NCBI GenBank assembly: GCA_013822735.1
Contig: PNKZ01000021.1
Location: 1 to 64,000, forward strand
Reading direction: 5' to 3'
From: Pirellula sp.
Lineage (GTDB): Bacteria > Planctomycetota > Planctomycetia > Pirellulales > PNKZ01
DNA length: 64,000 bases
The translations under genes and the position numbers were made by a program. The notes under the pieces were generated by a model. That model was not told the DNA's origin and ran no database searches. It worked only from the letters and a program-made list of their open reading frames with translations. This document shows positions 52,915 through 59,379 of this stretch, one piece after another. Every line of letters begins with the position of its first letter. Within the stretch, counting starts at the first letter, position 1.

Positions 52915-53205
52915 ATGCCATTGTTTGCTCAGATGGCCGACATGGATATCGACGGCGTCGTCTTGTATGTCGGTATCTTGGCTTTGCTTAGTCCCCTGCT
53001 CGGATTACTTCTCAACTTGGCAATTTATCGCAGCCAGTTTCAGCCGAGGACTTGGAAGTACGTTTTTGCATACTATGGGCTCGGTGCAATTGCTCTAATT
53101 CTCCTGCCAGATGGCCCGCTGTTCTTCTTCGTGTTGCTCGGCATGTGTGCCGTGGGCCCAATTCTGGGGCTCGTCTTGTGCCTACACGAAAACAATAGTG
53201 CCTAA
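52915..53205 (+). CDS. Cassette 2 gene, small three-helix membrane protein
   Basis: The 96-residue product starts at ATG 52915. AGGGG of the core site itself is well placed to serve as ribosome binding site. It is strongly hydrophobic with three likely transmembrane helices (~15-37, ~48-64, ~68-90) and a charged end (CLHENNSA). No family recognised. Its stop codon TAA lies inside the inverse core (GCCTAAC) of attC2, a packing typical of integron cassettes. The coding sequence is visibly less GC-rich than neighbouring chromosome genes. Confidence 0.75.
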   Translation: MPLFAQMADMDIDGVVLYVGILALLSPLLGLLLNLAIYRSQFQPRTWKYVFAYYGLGAIALILLPDGPLFFFVLLGMCAVGPILGLVLCLHENNSA

Positions 53206-53324
53206 CAATCTGCTGCAGTTGACCCTTGCGGCACACCGCGAGTTTGGCTCGTTCGCTTCGGCCGAGTTACAATCAGCTAATGGCCCACTCACTCCGGGCG
53301 GGCAACTGACCAATACCGTTAGGC
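53200..53324 (+). other. attC site 2 (integron recombination site)
   Basis: The 125-base element starts with R'' GCCTAAC (53200-53206), then a 9-base spacer and CAGTTG-A-CCC. The right side is GGGCAACTG, a 9-base spacer and R' GTTAGGC (53318-53324). There is one extra A in the left L box. R'' and R' are perfectly complementary. Confidence 0.9.
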
Positions 53325-53328
53325 CCTT

Positions 53329-53577
53329 ATGTCCGTTACGATTCAGAATTGCGGTTGGGCGGTCAAGTTCCAATGCCCGCACCATTGGGATGCCTTACAG
53401 GCAACCGACGATCCGTACGTTCGCGATTGCGGCACCTGCTTGAAGCAGGTCTACCGCTGCGATTCTGATGCGGAAGTTCGGTTCCACGCCACGCAGGGGC
53501 ATTGCGTCGCCATTCTCGTTCCCGACATTTCAGATGCCGAGGCGGGCGACTTCATTGGTGAAGTTAGTGAGGCCTAA
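53329..53577 (+). CDS. Cassette 3 gene, small Cys-rich protein
   Basis: The 82-residue product starts at ATG 53329, 4 bases after the core site, with no Shine-Dalgarno. It has CPHHWDALQATDDPYVRDCG followed by CLKQVYRC and GHC, i.e. several cysteines and histidines suggestive of a metal-binding or redox fold. Similar short proteins with a DP.VR.C..C...V..C pattern occur in planctomycetes and myxobacteria, to my knowledge without a known function. The stop TAA is within the inverse core GCCTAAC of attC3. It appears complete. Confidence 0.75.
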   Translation: MSVTIQNCGWAVKFQCPHHWDALQATDDPYVRDCGTCLKQVYRCDSDAEVRFHATQGHCVAILVPDISDAEAGDFIGEVSEA

Positions 53578-53695
53578 CCATTTGCTTCAGTTGTCCCGCA
53601 ACTTCCCAGCAATTTGGCTCGATGGCTTCGAGTGCGTTACGATAATTCGCAGGCTTGCTCAACTTCGGGCGGGCAACTGAGCAACACCGTTATGC
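53572..53695 (+). other. attC site 3 (integron recombination site)
   Basis: The 124-base element has R'' GCCTAAC (53572-53578), a 9-base spacer and CAGTTG-T-CCCGC. The right side is GCGGGCAACTG, a 9-base spacer and R' GTTATGC (53689-53695). The extrahelical base is T. The centre shares long identical stretches with attC1 (for example CTTCGAGTGCGTTA), showing a common origin. Confidence 0.9.
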
Positions 53696-53705
53696 GGGAG
53701 CTTTC

Positions 53706-54413
53706 GTGGCCGAGCGCTGGGAGATTAATTTCGGGAAACCTGGACCGCCGAGTGAGCGACTAGGGAGCAAGTTTGGCGGGCAACCCGATTGGATCGAGTC
53801 GCCGGCGTGGCCGATGGGACGCACGTTGGGCGAGCCTATGCGATTCCTAGCACAGATCGAGTTGCCCGCGCCGCTACGAGTGGGTGGGCACCGCATGGCT
53901 TACCTGTTCCTCTCGGACCACGACTCGGACCGAGGGAACGCACCGTACCTCGACGACAGCGGGGACAACGCGGTGATCCTGCAAGGCGGGGTCGCCTTCA
54001 CAGCGAACGTAGAGACGATCGTAACGACTAAGGGCCCCACCCTGCGCCGTGGCATACAGTCGCGATTCGGCGGCAGCCGGATCGAGGACGACCCTGCTTC
54101 ACCGGAGGTGCAAGTGCCCGTCGACCTGAGAGCGACGATGGAGCCTGCGCCGCTCTCGGAAAGTGAGATCGCCGACCTGTACGCGCAGGACGAGCGTGCG
54201 TACCTCGCTTACTCATCGACGATGTCTCCGTCGAAGGTCGGAGGGAACCCTTATTGGCTTCAGGGGCCCGAAACACCGCTCGGCGGGCCGTGGCGTCTGC
54301 TAGCTCAGCTGGACGTCGCGCACGTTCCCTGCTGGGTTCCGTTTGATGGCTGGCTGTATGCCTTCGTCGCCACCGACGGGAGCGGCGCGCGGATGCTATA
54401 CCAGATCACGTGA
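53706..54413 (+). CDS. Cassette 4 gene, DUF1963/YwqG-like protein
   Basis: The start is probably GTG 53706, 17 bases after the core site, with CGGGAG 6 bases upstream. A TTG start further back would lie inside attC3. The 235-residue product has two repeats of the YwqG-like pattern: GGQPDWIESPAWPMG...MRFLAQIELP (~24-56) and GGNPYWLQGPETPLGGPWRLLAQLDV (~178-203). This matches the DUF1963 family, described in SMI1-type immunity contexts. It is the largest cassette gene and looks intact. Function is uncertain. Confidence 0.78.
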   Translation: MAERWEINFGKPGPPSERLGSKFGGQPDWIESPAWPMGRTLGEPMRFLAQIELPAPLRVGGHRMAYLFLSDHDSDRGNAPYLDDSGDNAVILQGGVAFTANVETIVTTKGPTLRRGIQSRFGGSRIEDDPASPEVQVPVDLRATMEPAPLSESEIADLYAQDERAYLAYSSTMSPSKVGGNPYWLQGPETPLGGPWRLLAQLDVAHVPCWVPFDGWLYAFVATDGSGARMLYQIT

Positions 54414-54445
54414 CGAATGACCGTTGCTTCACACGTACAACGACG

Positions 54446-54536
54446 GCATTACAAGGCGGTCAACCGGAGCGGCGGGCTGAGCGTTTTCACAAATCAAAGG
54501 TCACTGTCCGCCGCCCGGTTACCTTGGTCGTTAGGC
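54446..54536 (+). other. attC site 4 (integron recombination site)
   Basis: The 91-base element has R' GTTAGGC (54530-54536), a 9-base spacer, and paired L boxes AACCGG-A-GCGGCGG (left) and CCGCCGCCCGGTT (right), again with exactly one extra base (A) in the left arm. The R'' box (GCATTAC, 54446-54452) sits exactly 9 bases before the left L box but pairs poorly with R'. It belongs to a different sequence lineage from attC1-3. Confidence 0.8.
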
Positions 54537-54551
54537 TTCCGAGGATGTTCG

Positions 54552-54932
54552 ATGGCGGATCGCATCGACGAGTTGCATGGTGCCGGTTACGTGCGACTGC
54601 AGGCCGCCGACTGGGCCACGGCGCTCGGGTTGTTTGACGCTGCCCTCGCGATTCTTCCGCCCGACGACCCTATCGGCCCGGGTGAGCTGTTGAACTTAAA
54701 AGGTTGCGCGCTGGCGGGGCTCGGTCGCCACGCCGAGGCGCTGGCGGCCCAGCAGGCGGCGATCGCGGCCGGGCCACGGTGCCCTGAGTTCCTTACCGAC
54801 CTCGGCGACGCCCTCGCCGCAGTCGGCCAGCGGCAACAGGCCATCGCCGCATACGAGGAGGCGCTATCCAATGTGCTGCCCGGTGAGGACATCCTCGACC
54901 GGATTTACACCGGCCTCGATGCCCTCAGGTGA
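54552..54932 (+). CDS. Cassette 5 gene, TPR-like protein
   Basis: The 126-residue product starts at ATG 54552 with GAGG 7 bases upstream, 22 bases after the core site. It reads as a helical repeat protein: DWATALGLFDAALAILP, LLNLKGCALAGLGRHAEALAAQQAAIAAGP and LTDLGDALAAVGQRQQAIAAYEEAL. These are three TPR units with the A-x3-G-x3-A spacing. It is cytoplasmic with no signal peptide. TPR proteins on mobile cassettes probably mediate protein interactions, but the partner is unknown. attC5 begins 8 bases after its stop. Confidence 0.82.
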   Translation: MADRIDELHGAGYVRLQAADWATALGLFDAALAILPPDDPIGPGELLNLKGCALAGLGRHAEALAAQQAAIAAGPRCPEFLTDLGDALAAVGQRQQAIAAYEEALSNVLPGEDILDRIYTGLDALR

Positions 54933-54939
54933 CCGAGCG

Positions 54940-55034
54940 GCCGAACCATTCACTACACCTGACGCGGCGGCATATACTCGATTCAAATTCAATATATCGC
55001 CTGCCGCCGCGCAGGTGACCTCAAATCGTTAGGC
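54940..55034 (+). other. attC site 5 (integron recombination site)
   Basis: The 95-base element has R'' GCCGAAC (54940-54946), a 9-base spacer and CACCTG-A-CGCGGCGGCA. The right side is TGCCGCCGCGCAGGTG, a 10-base spacer and R' GTTAGGC (55028-55034). A 16-bp L stem with a single extra A is the clearest attC fold in the array. Confidence 0.9.
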
Positions 55035-55047
55035 TTACAAAAAGCAC

Positions 55048-55227
55048 GTGTCAAAAACGGACGAGTGTCATTCGACCGCGAGATGCCCGCAATGTGCCAA
55101 GCTTGGCCGCTTGATGCTTGAGCAGGTACGAATGCCTATCGAAGAGGTGCAACGTTCGAGGCAGTACTGCTTCTACGAGTGCGACTGCGGCGTCATCTTC
55201 AAAATCATGAGACGACTGAAAAAGTAA
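55048..55227 (+). CDS. Cassette 6 gene, 59-aa zinc-ribbon-like protein
   Basis: This short frame starts at GTG 55048, 20 bases after the core site, and ends TAA 55225-55227. The product MSKTDECHSTARCPQC... has CPQC (~13-16) and a second cysteine group CFYECDC (~41-47), compatible with a small zinc ribbon, then a basic tail ending RRLKK. No attC follows it, so it is the array's last cassette or a truncated one. The coding call rests on position, the clean frame and the paired cysteines. Confidence 0.6.
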   Translation: MSKTDECHSTARCPQCAKLGRLMLEQVRMPIEEVQRSRQYCFYECDCGVIFKIMRRLKK

Positions 55228-55251
55228 TCGGCCCCGCCAATCGCTCCGCCT

Positions 55252-55323
55252 GGACGACGAAAAGGCAACTGAACGAAAAGGCGCCTGGGACTACGTAAAG
55301 GCACCTGAACGAAAAGAGGCCTG
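55252..55323 (+). repeat. Two tandem 36-bp repeats
   Basis: Units at 55252-55287 and 55288-55323 share most positions (GGCACTGAACGAAAAG core, ending GCCTG), with about 5 differences. They lie immediately after the last cassette gene. Confidence 0.8.
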
Positions 55324-55340
55324 GAACCTTTCTCCGGTTC

Positions 55341-55399
55341 CGCCTCCCCTCGCCCCTTGCGCGAGAGGGTGGCTCGGCGAAGCCGAGACGGGTGAGGGG
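55341..55399 (+). repeat. 59-bp repeat, family C copy 2
   Basis: It is in direct orientation relative to 51939-51997, with 56 of 59 positions identical. It contains the CTCGGCGAAGCCGAG hairpin. It is the right bracket of the cassette cluster region. No gene lies in 55228-55605. Confidence 0.85.
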
Positions 55400-55605
55400 T
55401 GGATGGCGGGCCGGAACTGTTTCCTGAATAACCTGCAAGCTTGACGCCCCGCCCGGCCGGCAATTTCCGCAGACTATGCCGATGTTTCCTCGCACTTTCC
55501 GGGTGCCGGCGGCCGCGCTCACGGATTCCTAACAATACGCTCGTCGAGGCGTGACAATTTCTGAATAGGTTGATTGCGGTTTCATTCATAACCCGTCAAG
55601 GTTTG

Positions 55606-56709
55606 ATGAGTCGCATGAGCGCTATTCGCAACGTCGACCGTCGGCTGTTGGTCGCCGGTTTGGCTTTCGTCACGGTTTCCATCGGCACGGCGTCGCTCGC
55701 CGGTACGGCCACGTCAGCCGAACCGAACGCCGCCGCGTCGAATACCGCTGCGCCGAATCCCGTCGCTCCGACCATGCCGAAATTGGTCCTGCCGAAATCG
55801 GCCGACGTGCGCTTGCTCGATGTCGACGGGAAAGCCGGCGTGCTCCCCGTCGGGCTGGTGCTCGGCGTGTTGAAGGTGCGCGGCGATTTTTATGACGTCG
55901 GCCGGGGCGAACTGCTCGCCGAAGACGTCGTCGCCGTCGACGAAGCGGTCGATTTCTTCACGCGTGAAATCGCTCGCACGCCGACGCCGTTCGCTTACGT
56001 TTCGCGGGCCAGGGCGCTCGTGCAACGAGGAGCTCATCCAGAGGCGGTGCAAAGTTGCCGGCAAGCGCTCGCGCTCGCGCCCGACTACGCGCCGGCCCAT
56101 TGCGTTTTGGGCCGCGCACTGACCAAGCTGCAGCAATTCTACGACGCCTTGGACGCGCTCGACCGGGCCGCGGCGTTGGACGGCGCATCGGGCTTTATCT
56201 ATTGCACGCGAGCGCAGACCCATCGGGCCATGAACAACCCGGCCGCGGCGTTGGCCGACTTCGAACGTGCCATCAAGCTCGATGATCGGTTGGTCAGCGC
56301 CTATTTCGGCCGAGGTTCGGTGCTCGCCGAGTTCGGCGACGATGACGCGGCGCTACGTGATTTCGCGACCGTCGTCAGCATGTATCCTGCGTACTACTAC
56401 GCCCTCAATGAACGGGCGAATATTTGGCTGCGCCGCGAAGCATGGCAGCAGGCCTGCGACGACTACACCGCGGCGCTGCAGTTCAGCAATCGCGCGGAGT
56501 TGCGAGTGAACCGTGCGACCGCGCTGCGCGGCTTGGGGCGATATGTCGAGGCGGTCGCCGAGTGCGACGCGGCCATCCAACTCGATCCGCAGCTGAAAGC
56601 GGCCCATCGCCTTCGCGCCTTGTTGCTCACCGAGATCGGCAAAGCGGAAGAAGCACAGCCGAGCTTGGACCAAACCGTGCAGCTGCCGGCGGTCGACATC
56701 CGCGCCTAA
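55606..56709 (+). CDS. Exported TPR repeat protein
   Basis: ATG 55606 has AAGG 7 bases upstream; ATG 55615 is an alternative. The 367 residues start with a signal-like segment (RRLLVAGLAFVTVSIGTASLAG, ~10-30) and an Ala/Asn/Pro-rich stretch. A small beta-rich domain (~60-100, VRLLDVDGKAGVLPVGLVLG) follows, then at least six TPR units (~110-360, such as YVSRARALVQRGAHPEAVQSC and AHRLRALLLTEIGKAEEA). It is probably a periplasmic or secreted scaffold. The layout is common in planctomycetes. Partner unknown; monocistronic. Confidence 0.88.
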   Translation: MSRMSAIRNVDRRLLVAGLAFVTVSIGTASLAGTATSAEPNAAASNTAAPNPVAPTMPKLVLPKSADVRLLDVDGKAGVLPVGLVLGVLKVRGDFYDVGRGELLAEDVVAVDEAVDFFTREIARTPTPFAYVSRARALVQRGAHPEAVQSCRQALALAPDYAPAHCVLGRALTKLQQFYDALDALDRAAALDGASGFIYCTRAQTHRAMNNPAAALADFERAIKLDDRLVSAYFGRGSVLAEFGDDDAALRDFATVVSMYPAYYYALNERANIWLRREAWQQACDDYTAALQFSNRAELRVNRATALRGLGRYVEAVAECDAAIQLDPQLKAAHRLRALLLTEIGKAEEAQPSLDQTVQLPAVDIRA

Positions 56710-57085
56710 GGCCCGGACGGAAGCGTCGCGACAAGCTTAGGCTCGGCGTTGATTGGCTGCGCGTTTGTTTGGGCACGGGGTTGTTTTGGAACGGCGGCCG
56801 GCTTAGCCACGGCGCTTTGCAAGTGCCCCTACTTACGCCGGCGTCGCTTGCCGGCAGCATGCCTTACGAATTCGCAAGCTCGCCGCGGCACGCCCCCGTC
56901 GCGATCTGCCGGCATTCGTCGAGGCGTCGACCTCTCACACTTCAACGGCGATTCATCGATCGCCAATTTGCCCATTCTGCAATTTTTACGAAGGGCCCGG
57001 CATTGGCTTTACCGAAAATGTTAGCGTATGGTTAGAATTGAGTTGGTATTGTGTTTTCCATCGCAGGTTTAGATCGAGGTGCCCT
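56710..57085. other. Intergenic region without recognised features
   Basis: This 376-base gap lies between the TPR gene and the small membrane protein. I found no reading frame with coding character, no strong hairpin and no repeat family here. Confidence 0.5.
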
Positions 57086-57496
57086 ATGACAGTCGAACAG
57101 CGGCTCGAAGCACTGGAACAAAACGTTCGCGACGGTGCTCGACAAGCACGACGCTGGCGAAACATTGCGTTCGGATCGTGTGCGTTGCTGGTAGGCGTCT
57201 GCGCGTTGGGAGCCGACCAAGCGACGGATCACATCCCGCAGATCATCCGCGCGCGAACCTTCGAGGTCGTCGGACCCAACGGCGTCGTCATGGCCCGCCT
57301 CGGGCAGGCGCGCGGCGATGGAACGTTGGCTCTCTACGGACCGGACGGCCGTCCCGACTTTCAAGTCGGCATGACTTCGACGGGCACAAAGATTTCCTTG
57401 GCGAATGAAAGCCGCCGGCTGTTTCACGTGGCGACGGAAGAAGCCAGCCCGTGGGCCGGCCTCACGTTGCCGGATCGCGGCGACACGCCTGATTAG
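57086..57496 (+). CDS. Small single-pass membrane protein with beta-rich C-terminal region
   Basis: ATG 57086 has GAGG 7 bases upstream; the frame to 57038 is rejected. The 136-residue product has a helical basic start (EQRLEALEQNVRDGARQARRW) and one hydrophobic segment (~25-43). A beta-rich outer domain with VVGPNGVVMARLGQARGDGTLALYGPDGRPDF follows, a pattern of short PNG/PDG turns repeated in many planctomycete surface proteins. Function unknown. A strong terminator 41 bases after the stop marks the transcript end. Confidence 0.8.
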   Translation: MTVEQRLEALEQNVRDGARQARRWRNIAFGSCALLVGVCALGADQATDHIPQIIRARTFEVVGPNGVVMARLGQARGDGTLALYGPDGRPDFQVGMTSTGTKISLANESRRLFHVATEEASPWAGLTLPDRGDTPD

Positions 57497-57536
57497 TGCG
57501 ACGAAGTCGGCGCACGCGCATGCGATGGAACATTCA

Positions 57537-57571
57537 GGCCGTGCTCCCGTCACGCGGAGCGCGGCCTTTTT
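57537..57571 (+). terminator. Rho-independent terminator
   Basis: An 11-bp stem, GGCCGTGCTCC paired with GGAGCGCGGCC (one G-U pair), and an 8-base loop are followed by TTTTT. It is the best intrinsic terminator seen in the window, closing the small membrane protein gene. Confidence 0.9.
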
Positions 57572-57672
57572 CTTTGCATGCGTGCGTCATGGCTCGACGC
57601 GGGATGTGCCGTGTCGTAGTTTACCGGGCTACTGAAGAGTGAATCCGCCAGCCCGACCCGTGAGTGCTTCCC

Positions 57673-59367
57673 ATGCCGCGCATGACCGGTAGCCGTGCCT
57701 TCTTGCAGCTCTTGGCCGAGGCGGGAGTCACGCGCTTGTTCGGTAATCCGGGCACGACCGAATTACCGCTGGTCGACGCCTTGGCCGATGATCGGCGGAT
57801 CGGGTACGTGCTCGGCCTGCAAGAAGTGCCGGTCATGGCGATGGCCGACGGCTACGCGATGGCCTCCGGCGGCTTGGGCGTGGTCAACTTGCACGTGTCG
57901 TGCGGCCTCGGCAACGCGATGGGGATGCTCTACAACGCGTTTCGCGAAGGGACGCCGCTCTTGGTGACGGCCGGCCAGAGCGACCGGCGGATCTTGTTTG
58001 AAGAGCCGATTCTCGCGAGCGACATGGTCGCCGTGGCTCGGCCATGGACGAAGTGGGCCGCGCAGGTCGAGCGCGTTGAAGATTTGCCGGCCGCGGTGCG
58101 CAGGGCCGTGCAAGCCGCGCTGACGCCGCCGACCGGACCGGTGTTTCTCTCGCTGCCGATGGATGTGCAACTCGCCGATGCCGAGCTCGACCTGACGCCG
58201 CCGCGCGTGCCCGACCGGCGCGTGCGGCCGCCGATCGACGCGCTGCGCCGGGCCGCGGAACTTTTAGGCCATGCGCGCCGGCCGGGCATTGTAGCCGGGA
58301 GCCGCATCGTGGAAGCCGGGGCGGTCGAGGCGCTGGTCGCCGTCGCCGAGCGGCTCGGTGCGCCCGTGTTTAGCGAGAGCGCGACGTCGCACGGTCGGCT
58401 GCCGTTTCCGGCTGCGCATCCGCTGTATGGTCAGCAGCTGCCGCTTTGGGCGCCCGACGTCAGCAAGAAGCTCGCCGAGTTCGACGTGCTCTTGGCCGTC
58501 GGGCTGGATCTCTTGCGGATGTATGTTCACCACGAGCCGCCGCAAGCCGTGCCGAGCAGCTGCCGGATGGTGCACCTGGATGAAAACCCTTGGCAGATCG
58601 GCAAGAACTATTCCGCGGAGGTCGGCCTCATCGGCGATGTGCGCTCGGGCCTGGAAGAGTTGGCGACGCTGCTCGCCGGCTCGATGAACGACGAGCAGAA
58701 GTTGCAGGCCCGCTCGCGCGCGAAGCAACTCGGCGCGGCACACGACCAAACGCGCACATCGCTCCGGGCGCAAATCGCCGGCGAGCGCAACGTGCGGCCC
58801 ATGCTGCCGACGACGCTCATGGAAACCGTGGCGAGCGTGCTGCCCGCGAACGTCGCCGTGGTGGAAGAAGCGGTGACGACGACCGAGCATCTGCTCGAAC
58901 GGCTCGGCGCGCTGCAGAATACCGACGGCTATTTCGCGCACCGCGGTTGGGCCTTGGGGTGGGGGCTGGGTTGCGCGATCGGCGTGAAGCTCGCGTGGCC
59001 CGAGCGGCCGGTGCTCGCGCTGCTCGGCGAAGGCTCCGCCATGTACGGCATTCAAGGGCTCTGGAGCGCGGCGAAGTATCGCGTGCCGGTGACGTTCGTC
59101 ATCTGCAACAACGGGCAGTATCAAATCTTGAAAGACGGCGCTCGGATGCTCGGGCTGCCCGCCGCGCGCGAGGGACGCTTTCTCGGCATGGACTTGGCCG
59201 AACCGACGATCGACTTCGTGCAACTGGCGCAAGCGCTCGGCGTGGAAGCGTGCCGCGTGAATGAGCCGGACGAACTGGGCGAATTGCTCAAGACGTCGCT
59301 TGCCGGCGACGGTCCGCGATTGATCGACGTGCCGATCCAAAAAACGCGGGCCTCGCAATTCGGATAG
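57673..59367 (+). CDS. Thiamine diphosphate-dependent enzyme (benzoylformate decarboxylase / acetolactate synthase-like)
   Basis: The 564-residue protein starts at ATG 57673. It has the N-terminal ThDP domain with GNPGTTELPLVDAL and the activating glutamate in LQEVPV (~51). A central domain (LLGHARRPGIVAG) follows, then the cofactor loop GEGSAMYGIQ...FVICNN (~451-478), where the usual GDG is GEG. The layout is closest to benzoylformate decarboxylase or related 2-keto acid decarboxylases rather than a true acetolactate synthase, which would need a regulatory subunit. It converges with an SLC13 carrier gene. Confidence 0.9.
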   Translation: MPRMTGSRAFLQLLAEAGVTRLFGNPGTTELPLVDALADDRRIGYVLGLQEVPVMAMADGYAMASGGLGVVNLHVSCGLGNAMGMLYNAFREGTPLLVTAGQSDRRILFEEPILASDMVAVARPWTKWAAQVERVEDLPAAVRRAVQAALTPPTGPVFLSLPMDVQLADAELDLTPPRVPDRRVRPPIDALRRAAELLGHARRPGIVAGSRIVEAGAVEALVAVAERLGAPVFSESATSHGRLPFPAAHPLYGQQLPLWAPDVSKKLAEFDVLLAVGLDLLRMYVHHEPPQAVPSSCRMVHLDENPWQIGKNYSAEVGLIGDVRSGLEELATLLAGSMNDEQKLQARSRAKQLGAAHDQTRTSLRAQIAGERNVRPMLPTTLMETVASVLPANVAVVEEAVTTTEHLLERLGALQNTDGYFAHRGWALGWGLGCAIGVKLAWPERPVLALLGEGSAMYGIQGLWSAAKYRVPVTFVICNNGQYQILKDGARMLGLPAAREGRFLGMDLAEPTIDFVQLAQALGVEACRVNEPDELGELLKTSLAGDGPRLIDVPIQKTRASQFG

Positions 59368-59379
59368 TTCGCCGAATAT

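Larger units (their letters stand above)
52359..55227 (+). mobile_element. Integron-type gene cassette cluster without integrase (CALIN-like)
   Basis: Six short plus-strand genes each begin a few bases after a GTTAGxx-type core site and end just before an inverse core. Five attC sites separate them. Splitting at the G/TT junction gives cassettes of about 545, 415, 371, 841 and 498 bases; the sixth lacks a recognisable attC. All genes point the same way and are functionally unrelated, as in integron arrays. No tyrosine recombinase with integron character was found in this window. The left edge (GTTAGCT at 52358-52364) is the first core site. Confidence 0.85.

Noticed and set aside
51761-55605. 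Integron integrase gene near the cassette cluster
   Set aside because: I searched the frames around the cluster and found none with tyrosine recombinase features; the array is therefore called integrase-less within this window, though one may exist elsewhere in the genome.
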